This document shows, piece by piece, positions 10,159 to 18,337 of a stretch of DNA of 64,000 bases. The position numbers were made by a program, and so were the translations under genes. The notes below the pieces were generated by a model. The model had not been told where the DNA came from, made no database searches, and worked only from the letters and a program-made list of their open reading frames with translations. The stretch's first letter is position 1. Every line of letters starts with the position of its first letter. Source of the DNA: Paraburkholderia translucens. Lineage in GTDB: Bacteria; Pseudomonadota; Gammaproteobacteria; Burkholderiales; Burkholderiaceae. The stretch is taken from contig NZ_JAJITC010000002.1 in the NCBI RefSeq assembly GCF_020881035.1, forward strand, positions 248,001 to 312,000, read 5' to 3'.

Positions 10159-11260
10159 GCGCAACGACGTGCGTGGGGAGCGTATGACCGACCGCATACC
10201 GGCGCGCGATAACCCCGCAAGCGGACCGATCGCGCACGGCGGCAACCTGCACGAAGCGGCGACACGCTATGGCATTCCGTACGCGCAGTGGCTCGATCTG
10301 TCGACCGGCATCAATCCGCACGGCTATCCGGTGCCGCCGCTCCCCGCCGACGTCTGGCGCCGCCTGCCCGATGAAGGCGACGGATTCGCCGAACGCGCCG
10401 CGCGCTACTACGGCGCGCCCGACGCCGCGCACGTGCTGCCGGTCGCCGGCAGCCAGGCGGCGATTCGCGCGCTGCCCGCGCTACTGCCGCGCGCGACGGT
10501 CGGCATCGCACCGCTTACCTACGGTGAGTACGCGCCCGCGTTCGCGCGTGCCGGACACGAGGTCGCGCCGCTCGACGTGCGACTCGACACGCTGCCCGCC
10601 ACGCTCACGCACATCGCGATCGTCAATCCCAACAATCCGACCGCCGCGCATATCGACGCCGCCAGGCTGCTGCACTGGCATGCGCAACTGCGTGAGCGCG
10701 GCGGCACCCTGCTCGTCGACGAAGCGTTCGCCGATACGCTGCCGGCCGCGCGGGCCGCGTCGCTGGCGCCGCATACGCAGCTGGACGGACTCGTCGTGTT
10801 GCGCTCGCCGGGCAAGTTCTTCGGGCTTGCGGGTGTGCGCGCGGGTTTCGTGCTGGGCGCGCCGGCGTTGCTCGCCGCGCTGCGCGACAGGTTGGGCGCG
10901 TGGACGGTCAGTGGTCCCGCGCGTCATGCAGTGAGCGCCGCGCTCGCCGATGCCGCGTGGCAAACGCGGATGCGTGCGAGGCTCATCGGCGAGAGCGCGC
11001 GGCTTGCCGCGCTATTGCAGGCGCACGGTTTTGCGACATGCGGCACGCCGCTGTTCGCATGGACCGACGACGCGCGCGCCGCCGCGTTGCACGAAGCGCT
11101 CGCGCAGCGCGGCGTGTGGAGCCGGCTCTTTCCGGCATCGCTCGATGTGCCTTCAGCCAGCGTACGCTTCGGGCTGCCGGGTGACGAAGCCGAGTGGGTC
11201 CGCTTCGAACAACTGCTGCATGAGGCGGTTCGCGCGCTCGACGCCGCGCGCACGCGCTAG
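10151..11260 (+). CDS. cobD: Threonine-phosphate decarboxylase (PLP-dependent, CobD/CobC family)
   Basis: This fold-type I PLP enzyme makes (R)-1-amino-2-propanol O-2-phosphate from L-threonine O-3-phosphate, the arm that CbiB attaches. The 369-residue protein has the family start IAHGGNLHEAA and DLSTGINPHGYP. VNPNNPTA and LVDEAFAD are followed by the PLP-lysine region LRSPGKFFGLAGVRAGF. The start is ambiguous: the ATG at 10151 overlaps cbiB by 8 bp, while a second ATG at 10184 has GGGGAG only 3 bp upstream. Both leave the conserved domain intact. It is called CobC in the Pseudomonas nomenclature and CobD in Salmonella. Confidence 0.93.
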   Translation: MAERNDVRGERMTDRIPARDNPASGPIAHGGNLHEAATRYGIPYAQWLDLSTGINPHGYPVPPLPADVWRRLPDEGDGFAERAARYYGAPDAAHVLPVAGSQAAIRALPALLPRATVGIAPLTYGEYAPAFARAGHEVAPLDVRLDTLPATLTHIAIVNPNNPTAAHIDAARLLHWHAQLRERGGTLLVDEAFADTLPAARAASLAPHTQLDGLVVLRSPGKFFGLAGVRAGFVLGAPALLAALRDRLGAWTVSGPARHAVSAALADAAWQTRMRARLIGESARLAALLQAHGFATCGTPLFAWTDDARAAALHEALAQRGVWSRLFPASLDVPSASVRFGLPGDEAEWVRFEQLLHEAVRALDAARTR

Positions 11261-11315
11261 CGCGGCGTTCTTCTACACGCAGTCCACTCAACGCTTCCCG
11301 ACCCGCCCTCGCCCG

Positions 11316-12248
11316 ATGAACCGCTTTGCCACGCCCGCGCGCCGCTTCATCCACTGGTTCGGCGCCGCATCGCTCGCTGCGCATGCGCTGAGCGGCTTCG
11401 CCACCATCGCCGTCACCGACGACAGCGGCGCAACCGTCACGCTCGCCGCGCCCGCGCAACGCGTGATCAGCCTCGCGCCGCACGTGACCGAATTGCTGTA
11501 CGCGGCCGGCGGCGGCCCGAAGCTCGTCGGCGCGGTCTCGTACAGCGACTATCCGCCCGAAGCGAAGCAGCTCCCGCGGGTCGGCGACAACAAGTCGCTC
11601 GACCTCGAACGCATCGTTGCACTGAAACCCGATCTGATCGTGGTGTGGCGGCATGGCAATGCGCAGCGCCAACTCGATCGCTTGCGCGAGCTTCACGTGC
11701 CGCTCTTTTTCAGCGAGCCGCGCCGTCTCGACGACGTCGCCGTGTCGCTGACGCGGCTCGGCCGGCTGCTCGGCACGTCGGCGAGCGCGGACGCGGCGGC
11801 GGCCGCCTATCGCGACGACATCGCCCGTCTGCGCGCGCGGTACGCGAATCGTCCATCCGTCAGCGTGTTTTACCAGGTCTGGGACCGGCCGCTGATGACG
11901 CTCAACGGCCAGCACATGATCAGCGACGTGATCGCGCTATGCGGCGGCCGCAACGTGTTCGCGGGCCTGCTGCCGCTCGTGCCGACGGTCTCGACCGAAG
12001 CGGTGCTCGCCGCGAATCCGGAGGCGATCGTCACCGCCGCGCCCGGCGCGACGCGGCCCGACACCACGCTGCCGCAACTCGATGCGTGGCGCGCGTGGCC
12101 GGGTCTCGCGGCCGTCGCGAATGACAACCTGTTCGCGATCGACGGCGATCTGATCAACCGCCCCGCGCCGCGCATCGCACAAGGCGCACGGCAACTGTGC
12201 GAAGACCTCGAACTCGCGCGTTCGCGCAGAAAGCAGCCCGCGCAGTAA
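11316..12248 (+). CDS. btuF: BtuF-like periplasmic corrinoid-binding protein
   Basis: The 310-residue protein begins with a basic stretch and a hydrophobic signal region (about residues 1-30). A class III (helical-backbone) binding-protein domain follows: RVISLAPHVTELLYAAGGGPKLVGAVSYSDYP, GDNKSLDLERIVALKPDLIVVW and a C-terminal lobe with HMISDVIALCGGRNVF. This is the architecture of BtuF, the vitamin B12 binding protein that delivers corrinoid to BtuCD. The permease and ATPase genes lie in the convergent operon 2.5-4.4 kb downstream, which supports corrinoid as the ligand over ferric siderophore. It follows cobD after 55 bp on the same strand. Confidence 0.88.
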   Translation: MNRFATPARRFIHWFGAASLAAHALSGFATIAVTDDSGATVTLAAPAQRVISLAPHVTELLYAAGGGPKLVGAVSYSDYPPEAKQLPRVGDNKSLDLERIVALKPDLIVVWRHGNAQRQLDRLRELHVPLFFSEPRRLDDVAVSLTRLGRLLGTSASADAAAAAYRDDIARLRARYANRPSVSVFYQVWDRPLMTLNGQHMISDVIALCGGRNVFAGLLPLVPTVSTEAVLAANPEAIVTAAPGATRPDTTLPQLDAWRAWPGLAAVANDNLFAIDGDLINRPAPRIAQGARQLCEDLELARSRRKQPAQ

Positions 12249-12302
12249 CACCAGGGGTCTCGCGCGCGAGGAAACCATCAGTTGTCCGTATGATCTCGCG
12301 GG

Positions 12303-12893
12303 TCACGCATTCCATCGCACGAGTGACCACTGCAATGTCTCGTCGTTACGCCGCAACCAGACGATCCCCGTCATATCGAGCGACCACTGCAGGCAACGCG
12401 CGAGCGGCACGTCCAGCACCCATGACGCGATTGCGCGCATCACGCCCGCGTGCGTGACCACGTAGGCGGGCGACAGCTCGCGCGTCTGCGCGAACGCATC
12501 GAACCACGCTCGCACGCGCGCGACGAATTGCGCGACGCTCTCGCCGCCATGCGCGCGCGCATGCTCGAAATTGGCGGCCCAGTCGTCGAGCAACGCGCGA
12601 TCGATCGCATCCCAGCGCTGCGCTTCCCAGGCACCGAAGTCCATCTCCTTCAGACGCTCGTCGTGGCTGACCACGCAGCCGAAGTCGTTCGCGATCTCGG
12701 CCGCGAGCGCGGCGCAGCGCGTAAGCGGACTGGTGATCAGCACACGCGGCGCCGGCACCTGCAAGTTCGCGAACTTCACCGCCAACGCGTTCGACGATAC
12801 CTCGGCGCTTTCCGCCAACGCGACATCACTATGGCCGTAACAGACACCCGCATCGAGCGCGACAGCGGGATGTCGAATCAGGACGATATCCAT
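12303..12893 (-). CDS. cobC: CobC-type alpha-ribazole phosphatase (histidine phosphatase family)
   Basis: This 196-residue histidine phosphatase begins MDIVLIRHPAV, with the catalytic RH of the phosphoglycerate-mutase fold. It also has TSPLTRCAALA, the acidic loop KEMDFGAWE and a second catalytic histidine in VVTHAGVMRAI. In this operon it should remove the 5'-phosphate from alpha-ribazole-5'-phosphate or from cobalamin-5'-phosphate, the last step of nucleotide-loop assembly. The start at 12893 overlaps the end of cobS by 16 bp. The position as last gene of the riboswitch-led operon makes the cobalamin role much likelier than a general phosphatase function. Confidence 0.88.
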   Translation of the reverse strand: MDIVLIRHPAVALDAGVCYGHSDVALAESAEVSSNALAVKFANLQVPAPRVLITSPLTRCAALAAEIANDFGCVVSHDERLKEMDFGAWEAQRWDAIDRALLDDWAANFEHARAHGGESVAQFVARVRAWFDAFAQTRELSPAYVVTHAGVMRAIASWVLDVPLARCLQWSLDMTGIVWLRRNDETLQWSLVRWNA

Positions 12894-13654
12894 GCAAGCC
12901 CCACCAGATAGATGCTCAATTCGAAGATCTGCTGCGCGAAGCCGAGACAGTCGCCGGTATAGCCGCCGATGCGTCTGACGAGATAACGGCCGATCGCGAA
13001 GCGCAGCGCCAATAGCACGACACACGTGATTGCGGCGAAACGCCAGTCGGGCGCGCCGGGGCCGTTGGGCCACAGCAGCCACGGCAGCCCGAACAGCGCG
13101 GCGCACAGCAGCGCCGGCCCGCTCAGACGCTGCGCGACGGGCCTCGCCTTGCCTGCCGCGCGCACGTAGTCGAGCGTGGCCAGGTAGCTGATCGCGCACG
13201 CGCGGCTCGCGCCATGCGCCGCAATCATCAGGCTTGCGGCGCAGAGCGGCGGCAACGCCACGAGCGTTTGCCACTTGATCGCCAGGGCGACCATGAGCGC
13301 GATGGCGCCGAAGGCACCGATGCGCGAGTCGTGCATGATGCGCAGCGCATCGTCTCGCGAATAGGCGCCACCGAACGCATCGATGCAATCGGCAAGACCG
13401 TCCTCGTGAAATGCGCCCGTCACGACGAGCGACGCGCTCATCGACAGCAACACCGCGACACCCGGCGGAAACACGCGCAGCGCGATCAGATAGACGAGCG
13501 CGCTGAAGCCGCCCACCAACACGCCGACGAGCGGAAAATAGCGCGCCGCCGCGTTCAGATAATGCGGCTCGAAGCCGACCCAGCGCGGCACCGGCACGCG
13601 CGTGAAGTAACCGAGCGCAGTGAAGAAATAGCGCAGTTCGGCGAGCGGGTTCAT
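12878..13654 (-). CDS. cobS: CobS, adenosylcobinamide-GDP ribazoletransferase (cobalamin synthase)
   Basis: CobS is a polytopic inner-membrane enzyme that joins AdoCbi-GDP and alpha-ribazole (or its phosphate). The 258-residue product has multiple hydrophobic segments and the conserved motifs YFTRVPVP, YFPLVGVLVG, TGAFHEDGLADCIDAFGG and RIMHDSRIGAFGA, which include the acidic metal/diphosphate-binding residues. It ends with GDCLGFAQQIFEL. The start at 13654 lies 73 bp after cobT, a longer gap than elsewhere in the operon, with no terminator visible. It receives substrates from CobU (divergent operon) and CobT. Confidence 0.95.
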   Translation of the reverse strand: MNPLAELRYFFTALGYFTRVPVPRWVGFEPHYLNAAARYFPLVGVLVGGFSALVYLIALRVFPPGVAVLLSMSASLVVTGAFHEDGLADCIDAFGGAYSRDDALRIMHDSRIGAFGAIALMVALAIKWQTLVALPPLCAASLMIAAHGASRACAISYLATLDYVRAAGKARPVAQRLSGPALLCAALFGLPWLLWPNGPGAPDWRFAAITCVVLLALRFAIGRYLVRRIGGYTGDCLGFAQQIFELSIYLVGLAWISS

Positions 13655-13727
13655 GGACGGAGCGGCTGCGTGTTCACGGCGATACGGGCCGGGGTTCGCG
13701 TTCTCGCGATGCACGTGCTCATGTGCA

Positions 13728-14789
13728 TCACGCTTCGCGATCCGTGACGCCCGCCGAATCGAAGCTCGCCATCTCGTTGACGAAAGCCGCCGCCGCGCGC
13801 AGCAGCGGCACCGCGAGCGCGGCGCCCGTACCCTCGCCGAGCCGCATGTCGAGCGACAGCAGCGGCTGCGCACCGAAATGATCGAGCATGCGCCGATGCC
13901 CCGCCTCGTTCGATGCATGCGCGAACACGCAGTACTCGCGCACCTCGGGCGAGAACGCATCGGCGACCAGCAGCGCGGACGTCGCGATGAAGCCATCGAC
14001 GAGGATCGTCATGCGCGCCTCGGCGGCCGCCAGAAAAGCGCCCGCCATCATCGCGATCTCGAACCCGCCGAAGGTCGCGAGTACGTCGAGCGGCTCGCGT
14101 GCGTCGGCATGGCGTGCGAGCGCCGACGCGAGCACGTTGCGCTTCCTCGCGAGCCCGGCGTCGTCGAGACCGGTGCCGCGGCCGACGCAGTCGTCGATCG
14201 GCACGCCGCACAGGCGGCTCATCAGGCACGCGGCCGCCGACGTGTTCGCAATGCCCATCTCGCCAAAACCGATCGCGTTCGTGCCGAGCGCCGCGTGATG
14301 CCGCACGCGCGCAGCGCCCGCCTGCATGGCGGCGAGCGCTTCGGCATGCGTCATCGCGGCTTCGTACGCGAAGTTGCGCGTGCCGCGCCCGAGCGGAATG
14401 TCGACGAGTCCGTCCGTCGAAGGCAGTGGCGTCGCGATGCCGGCGTTGACCACTTCGAGTTCGAGACCCGCGACGCGGCTCAGCGCGTTGATCGCCGCGC
14501 CGCCTGCAAGGAAGTTCGCGACCATCTGCGCGGTCACGGCTTGCGGATACGGGCTCACGCCTTCGGCGGCGATGCCGTGATCGCCCGCGAAAACGATCAT
14601 CGCGGGACGCTGTACGGTAGGACGCGTGGTGTGCTGGATCAAACCCATCTGCCGCGCGAGCGTTTCGAGCCGGCCGAGGCTGCCGGGCGGTTTGGTGCGC
14701 GTATCGATGATCCGTTGCAGTTCGGCTCGCAGAGTTTGATCGAGCGGGGCGACCTTGGGCAAACCGGCCGGGAGTGGGAAACGAGTCAT
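13728..14789 (-). CDS. cobT: CobT, nicotinate-nucleotide--dimethylbenzimidazole phosphoribosyltransferase
   Basis: CobT makes alpha-ribazole-5'-phosphate from nicotinate mononucleotide and a lower-ligand base. The 353-residue protein shows the family landmarks TKPPGSLGRLETLA, VFAGDHGIAAEGVSPYPQ, the NTSAAACL region and the C-terminal LGEGTGAALA with the catalytic glutamate. It sits between btuD (34 bp) and cobS in the riboswitch-led minus-strand operon. Its presence with cobS, cobU and cobC means the cell can rebuild the nucleotide loop on imported cobinamide. Confidence 0.96.
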   Translation of the reverse strand: MTRFPLPAGLPKVAPLDQTLRAELQRIIDTRTKPPGSLGRLETLARQMGLIQHTTRPTVQRPAMIVFAGDHGIAAEGVSPYPQAVTAQMVANFLAGGAAINALSRVAGLELEVVNAGIATPLPSTDGLVDIPLGRGTRNFAYEAAMTHAEALAAMQAGAARVRHHAALGTNAIGFGEMGIANTSAAACLMSRLCGVPIDDCVGRGTGLDDAGLARKRNVLASALARHADAREPLDVLATFGGFEIAMMAGAFLAAAEARMTILVDGFIATSALLVADAFSPEVREYCVFAHASNEAGHRRMLDHFGAQPLLSLDMRLGEGTGAALAVPLLRAAAAFVNEMASFDSAGVTDREA

Positions 14790-14823
14790 AGGAGTGAACG
14801 AAGCAGGAAATAGGAGTCAATAA

Positions 14824-15666
14824 TCAGCCTGACTGTGCGTCATGACCGGCAGGTAATTTGTGAGGCGGGCGCAGCGCTGGAATCAGCGCCTCGTGCTCGC
14901 CGTCGCGAATCAGGACCAGCGGATAGCCGAACGCGCGGCTCGTCAACTCGGGCGTCAGCACGTCGCGCGCCGGACCCGCATACGCGCCGCCCGCGCCGTC
15001 GAGCAGCAATGCGTGCGTTGCGAAGCGACGCGCGAGGTTCAGATCGTGACATGAGAACAGCACACTGCGGCGCGGTTCGCGCGTCCATGCCGTGAGTGCT
15101 TCGAGGCAATCGACCTGATGATGCAGGTCGAGATGGGACAACGGTTCGTCGAGCAACAGCAGCGGCGCGTCCTGGCACAGCACGGCCGCGAGCGCGACGC
15201 GCTGACGCTCGCCCCCCGATAGCGAGAGCACGTCGCGCGCGGCGAAGTCCGCGAGACCGAGTCGTTCGAGCGCCGCTTGCGCGGCCGCGCGATCCTCGTC
15301 ACGCTCCCAGCCCCAGCCTCCCAGATGCGGGAAGCAGTTCAGCAGCACGATGTCGAGCACGCTCGCGCTGAATGCGTCGGCCGCGCCCTGCGGCATCAGC
15401 GCGCGGCGCCTTGCAAGCGGTAGCGGTTGCCAGTCGGCCACGCGCGCGCCGTCGAGTTCGACATGGCCCGAAGCCGGCTGCAACAAACCCGCCAGCGTCG
15501 ACAGCAGAGTCGTCTTGCCCGCGCCGTTCGGCCCGGCGATGCACCAGATTTCGCCCGCGTAGAACGTGTGCGTGAACGTGTCGAGCAAGGTGCGCGCGCC
15601 GGCGCGCAACGTCAGGCGTTGCGCGCTCAGCACGGAAGAGGTGGCGCTGTCGTGGGATCGAGTCAT
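14824..15666 (-). CDS. btuD: BtuD-like corrinoid/siderophore ABC transporter ATP-binding protein
   Basis: The 280-residue ATPase has Walker A GPNGAGKT (residues 45-52), a Q-loop at ALMPQGAADAF, the signature LSGGERQRVALA, Walker B LLLLDEPLSHLD and the switch histidine in FSCHDLNLA. This is the FepC/BtuD type that pairs with FecCD permeases. The ATG at 15666 overlaps the permease stop as ATGA, indicating translational coupling. An in-frame ATG at 15690 is possible but lies inside the permease gene. The riboswitch and the cob genes on either side support vitamin B12 as substrate. Confidence 0.92.
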   Translation of the reverse strand: MTRSHDSATSSVLSAQRLTLRAGARTLLDTFTHTFYAGEIWCIAGPNGAGKTTLLSTLAGLLQPASGHVELDGARVADWQPLPLARRRALMPQGAADAFSASVLDIVLLNCFPHLGGWGWERDEDRAAAQAALERLGLADFAARDVLSLSGGERQRVALAAVLCQDAPLLLLDEPLSHLDLHHQVDCLEALTAWTREPRRSVLFSCHDLNLARRFATHALLLDGAGGAYAGPARDVLTPELTSRAFGYPLVLIRDGEHEALIPALRPPHKLPAGHDAQSG

Positions 15667-16712
15667 CGGCGGCGCCTGAGCAGCATCCATAGAAAGACCG
15701 GCACGCCGACCAGCGACGTAATCACGCCGACCGGCAATTGCGCAGGTGCGATCACGGTGCGCGCGATCAGATCCGCGCCCATCACCGCAACACCGCCGCC
15801 GAGCGCGGCCGCAGGCAGCAGCATGCGCTGATCGTTGCCGAACGCGAGCCGTAGCATGTGCGGCACGACGAGACCGACGAAGCCGATCGTGCCCGCGGTC
15901 GTCACCGCCGCGGCCGCAGCGAGCGACGCGACCAGATACACGCGCAAACGCAGCGGCATCACCGCGACGCCCAACGCCTGCGCGGCCGCGTCGCCGCGCA
16001 GCAGCACGTTCAGACGCGGCGCAGCCGGCACGATCGCTAGCAATACGAGCGCGAGCGCGCTCAGCGCGGTCCACGGCAGTGCCCCGCCGTTGAGGTCGCC
16101 GGTGAGCCAGAACAGCATGCCGCGCAGACGGCTGTCGGGCGCGAGATTGAGCAGCAGCGTGATCAACGCGCCCCACCCCGCCGCGATCACCACACCCGTC
16201 AACAGCAAACGCGGCGACGTGTCCTGCGGCTCGCCGCGCCACAGTTCGCGACGCGCAAGACCGAGCACCAGCAGGATCGACATGAGCGCGCCCGCGAACG
16301 CGCTCGCATCGACGATCCACCATGCGCCGCCCGCGATCATCGCGACGAGCGCAAAGCTTGCCGCGCCGCCCGACACGCCAAGCACATACGGCTCGGCCAG
16401 CGGATTGCGCAGCAGCACCTGCAACAGCGCGCCGGCCAGCGCGAGCAAAGCGCCACATGCGAAGCCCGCGAGCGCGCGCGGCAAACGCAACGTACGCACG
16501 ATCTGACCGGCGAGATCGTCGCTGCCCGCGCCGCCAAACGTGTGCGCGGGCACGAGCGCCCCCAGCACGCGCGATGGCGCGAGCGGCACGCTGCCGAGCA
16601 CGAGCGACGCACCGAGCACCGCAATGGCGGCGAGCGCGAGCACGAGCCAGATGGCCGCGGCGCGTTTCGCGTTCATCGGGCTCGGCGTCTCGATCGCGAC
16701 GGGGGACAGCAT
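15663..16712 (-). CDS. btuC: BtuC-like corrinoid ABC transporter permease (FecCD family)
   Basis: The 349-residue protein is highly hydrophobic, with about ten membrane segments. It carries FecCD-family signatures: RLPRALAGFACGALLALAGALLQ, RNPLAEPYVLGVSGGAA, FWLTGDLNGG and TIGFVGLVVPHMLRLAFG near the coupling region. It forms the channel of a BtuCDF importer with the ATPase gene that follows and the btuF gene about 3.4 kb away. The start at 16712 has AAAGGA about 10 bp upstream; a second ATG at 16676 is less well placed. It is the first gene after the cobalamin riboswitch, so its expression should fall when adenosylcobalamin is plentiful. Confidence 0.92.
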   Translation of the reverse strand: MLSPVAIETPSPMNAKRAAAIWLVLALAAIAVLGASLVLGSVPLAPSRVLGALVPAHTFGGAGSDDLAGQIVRTLRLPRALAGFACGALLALAGALLQVLLRNPLAEPYVLGVSGGAASFALVAMIAGGAWWIVDASAFAGALMSILLVLGLARRELWRGEPQDTSPRLLLTGVVIAAGWGALITLLLNLAPDSRLRGMLFWLTGDLNGGALPWTALSALALVLLAIVPAAPRLNVLLRGDAAAQALGVAVMPLRLRVYLVASLAAAAAVTTAGTIGFVGLVVPHMLRLAFGNDQRMLLPAAALGGGVAVMGADLIARTVIAPAQLPVGVITSLVGVPVFLWMLLRRRR

Positions 16713-16813
16713 GGGACGACATTCCTTTGGATAACGTGCGCGGCCTGCTTCTTCGCAGGCCGACGCGTCACGAGGCGTCCCCTTGTTTAACGTTTTCGTG
16801 GGGGACGTCTCTG

Positions 16814-17025
16814 TTGTCGGGCCGGTATCTGCGCTACGACACGTCGATCCCGCCTTCCCACGCGTGACGCGCAGTGGCACACTCGCAAGTTGAACTTCGA
16901 ACTTGCGACCAGGAGCGACCTGCATGAGCACTTGCGCTCGCTTACCGTTGCAGGGGCAGCGCGGGTTCGCGCATCCGGTTGGTACCGTGCGCGCCCAGCT
17001 TCCCGTTCAACTGCCGCACCGACAA
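16814..17025 (-). promoter_or_regulatory. Cobalamin (AdoCbl) riboswitch upstream of btuC operon
   Basis: On the minus strand this stretch holds the conserved elements of a cobalamin aptamer in the right order. They are an outer stem (TTGTCGG at 17019-17025 pairing with CCGACAA at 16814-16820), GAACGGGAAGC, the core GCTGCCCCTGCAACGGTAAGCG, GTGCCACTG followed by GTGGGAAGG, and a B12-box-like GCGCAGATACCGGCC. Between the aptamer and btuC are two hairpins: CGTCCCC/GGGGACG, then GGCCTGC/GCAGGCC, with the second ending close to the ribosome site. This layout suggests control of translation or termination, with ligand binding repressing the btuC-btuD-cobT-cobS-cobC operon. Confidence 0.93.
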
Positions 17026-17277
17026 GCGTCGCGGGCACCAGAGTGCGGGAAGTGTAGGAGCGGCCTCGCGGGGCGTCAAGAAAGCCCGATCGGCGCGCAA
17101 CCCGTTCTGTTGAATGCGGGTTATTGTCCGATGGACGCCTGGTTTTTCATCGTATGGTCGACGACATAAGATGGAGCGAACGCGCACGAAGCGATGCTGT
17201 TACGTCTCGAAACGAGACAATCGTCGGAACCTGTAATATTCCGCGCTAAAATGCGATGTCTTTAGAGGACGCAGCAC

Positions 17278-17637
17278 ATGCTCACCGAACTCGAATCACT
17301 CTCACAGAATATCGGCAAGCTGATTGCGATCAGCCAGCGCCACCACGAAGCGCGGCTCGCGCTCGAAGAGCAACTCGCCCAAACGCGTGCAGAAGTCGAA
17401 GCCACACATGCGGAGCTCGCGCAAGTGCGCGAAGAGCGCGATGCGCTGCAGGCGGAACGCGACGCGCTGTCCGCCAAGATCGACGATGCTCAAGTGCGCC
17501 TCAATGCGATTCTCGAGAAATTGCCGCGCGCACGCGCGAGCAGCGAACCGGATAACCAGCTCGATCTGCTCGAGTCCGCGCAGCCCGAACACGAGGAAGC
17601 GGACAGCGACGTGAGCCGCCACGGAGAAAACGCATGA
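17278..17637 (+). CDS. Coiled-coil protein upstream of zapA (ZapB-like)
   Basis: The 119-residue protein is almost wholly alpha-helical with heptad-rich sequence from residue 1 to about 85 (ESLSQNIGKLI, EEQLAQTRAEVEATHAELAQVREERDALQAERDAL). An acidic, low-complexity tail follows. It resembles the small coiled-coil proteins often encoded just before zapA in beta- and gamma-proteobacteria. Its stop overlaps the zapA start as ATGA, so the two are translated together, which suggests a role at the division ring. A good Shine-Dalgarno GAGGA at 17265-17269 supports the ATG at 17278. Function is inferred from context and shape only. Confidence 0.75.
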   Translation: MLTELESLSQNIGKLIAISQRHHEARLALEEQLAQTRAEVEATHAELAQVREERDALQAERDALSAKIDDAQVRLNAILEKLPRARASSEPDNQLDLLESAQPEHEEADSDVSRHGENA

Positions 17638-17948
17638 CCACCAAGCAGATCGAAGTCTCGATCCTCGACGTACCTTACCGTCTCGCCTGCTCACCGGAAA
17701 CGGAAGGCGCACTGCTCGAAGCGGTCGCGCGCGTCGACGCCGAGATGAAGAAGATTCGCAGCAGCAGCAACATGCGCGGCATCGATCGCATTGCAGTGAT
17801 GGCTGCGCTGTCACTGGCATCGGAACTGCTCAAGCTGCAAAACAGCGTGCGACACGGAGAAGCATTTCCCGCTGAAGAAATCCGGCGTACAATGCAGCAA
17901 ATGAACGAACAGCTAGGTACTGTGATTCAACAGTACAGCTTGCAGTAA
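17634..17948 (+). CDS. zapA: ZapA, cell division protein
   Basis: ZapA binds FtsZ and promotes bundling of protofilaments at midcell. The 104-residue product has the ZapA N-terminal domain (KQIEVSILDVPYRLACSPETEGALLEA) and a C-terminal helix that forms the dimer and tetramer coiled coil (DRIAVMAALSLASELLKLQ). It overlaps the preceding coiled-coil gene by 4 bp. The 6S RNA gene follows, an arrangement shared with many proteobacteria (zapA/ygfE-ssrS). Confidence 0.94.
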   Translation: MTTKQIEVSILDVPYRLACSPETEGALLEAVARVDAEMKKIRSSSNMRGIDRIAVMAALSLASELLKLQNSVRHGEAFPAEEIRRTMQQMNEQLGTVIQQYSLQ

Positions 17949-18011
17949 GCAGTAGCAGGCCGGTGTCGGACCGGTCGCGTGTTCAACGGTTGGTGTGTCG
18001 TAGCTTTAGTG

Positions 18012-18195
18012 GTTTGCTTCCCTGCCTGGTTCGCCAAGGTCATATATTCCTTGAACCAATGCCATGTGCACGGTTGCGGAAATTTGTAGCACGGGTGTGC
18101 GCGTCACTCTGTCTGATGTACCCGAAGTGTTGCTAACTGCGACCAATTCTGAACCCTCGGTTCAGGATGCCGGCCTAGCGGCTAAGGCGGGGACC
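18012..18195 (+). ncRNA. ssrS: 6S RNA
   Basis: The region directly downstream of zapA has the features of beta-proteobacterial 6S RNA, the regulator that mimics an open promoter and sequesters sigma-70 RNA polymerase. The ends pair (CCCTGCC at 18020-18026 with GGCGGGG at 18186-18192), and TGGTTCGCCAAGG, CCTTGAACCAATGCC and GAACCCTCGGTTCAGGATGCC fit the arms around a central bubble. Its length of about 184 nt matches the family, and the position after zapA is the typical one. The exact 5' and 3' ends are estimates from the closing stem. Confidence 0.85.
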
Positions 18196-18203
18196 TTATC
18201 TGG

Positions 18204-18239
18204 AACGGCACCGGACTTCGGTTCGGTGCCGTTTTTCTT
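18204..18239 (+). terminator. Rho-independent terminator after 6S RNA
   Basis: A GC-rich stem (AACGGCACCG pairing with CGGTGCCGTT, closed by a TTCG-type loop) is followed by a run of T residues at 18232-18236. It would end the zapA-6S transcript before the EVE gene. Confidence 0.9.
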
Positions 18240-18337
18240 TGTCGGTCGTTCTTCGTTCGAGTGCCTTTTTCAGGGGCTTTTCTGCACGCGCCTGCCGTCG
18301 CCGTGCCTCGTTCAACCTCACACGCTCACTCTGATTC

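Noticed and set aside
16713..16931. N-terminal extension of the BtuC frame to 16931
   Set aside because: The extra codons translate the riboswitch expression platform and aptamer and do not look like a signal or membrane segment; the protein starts at 16712.
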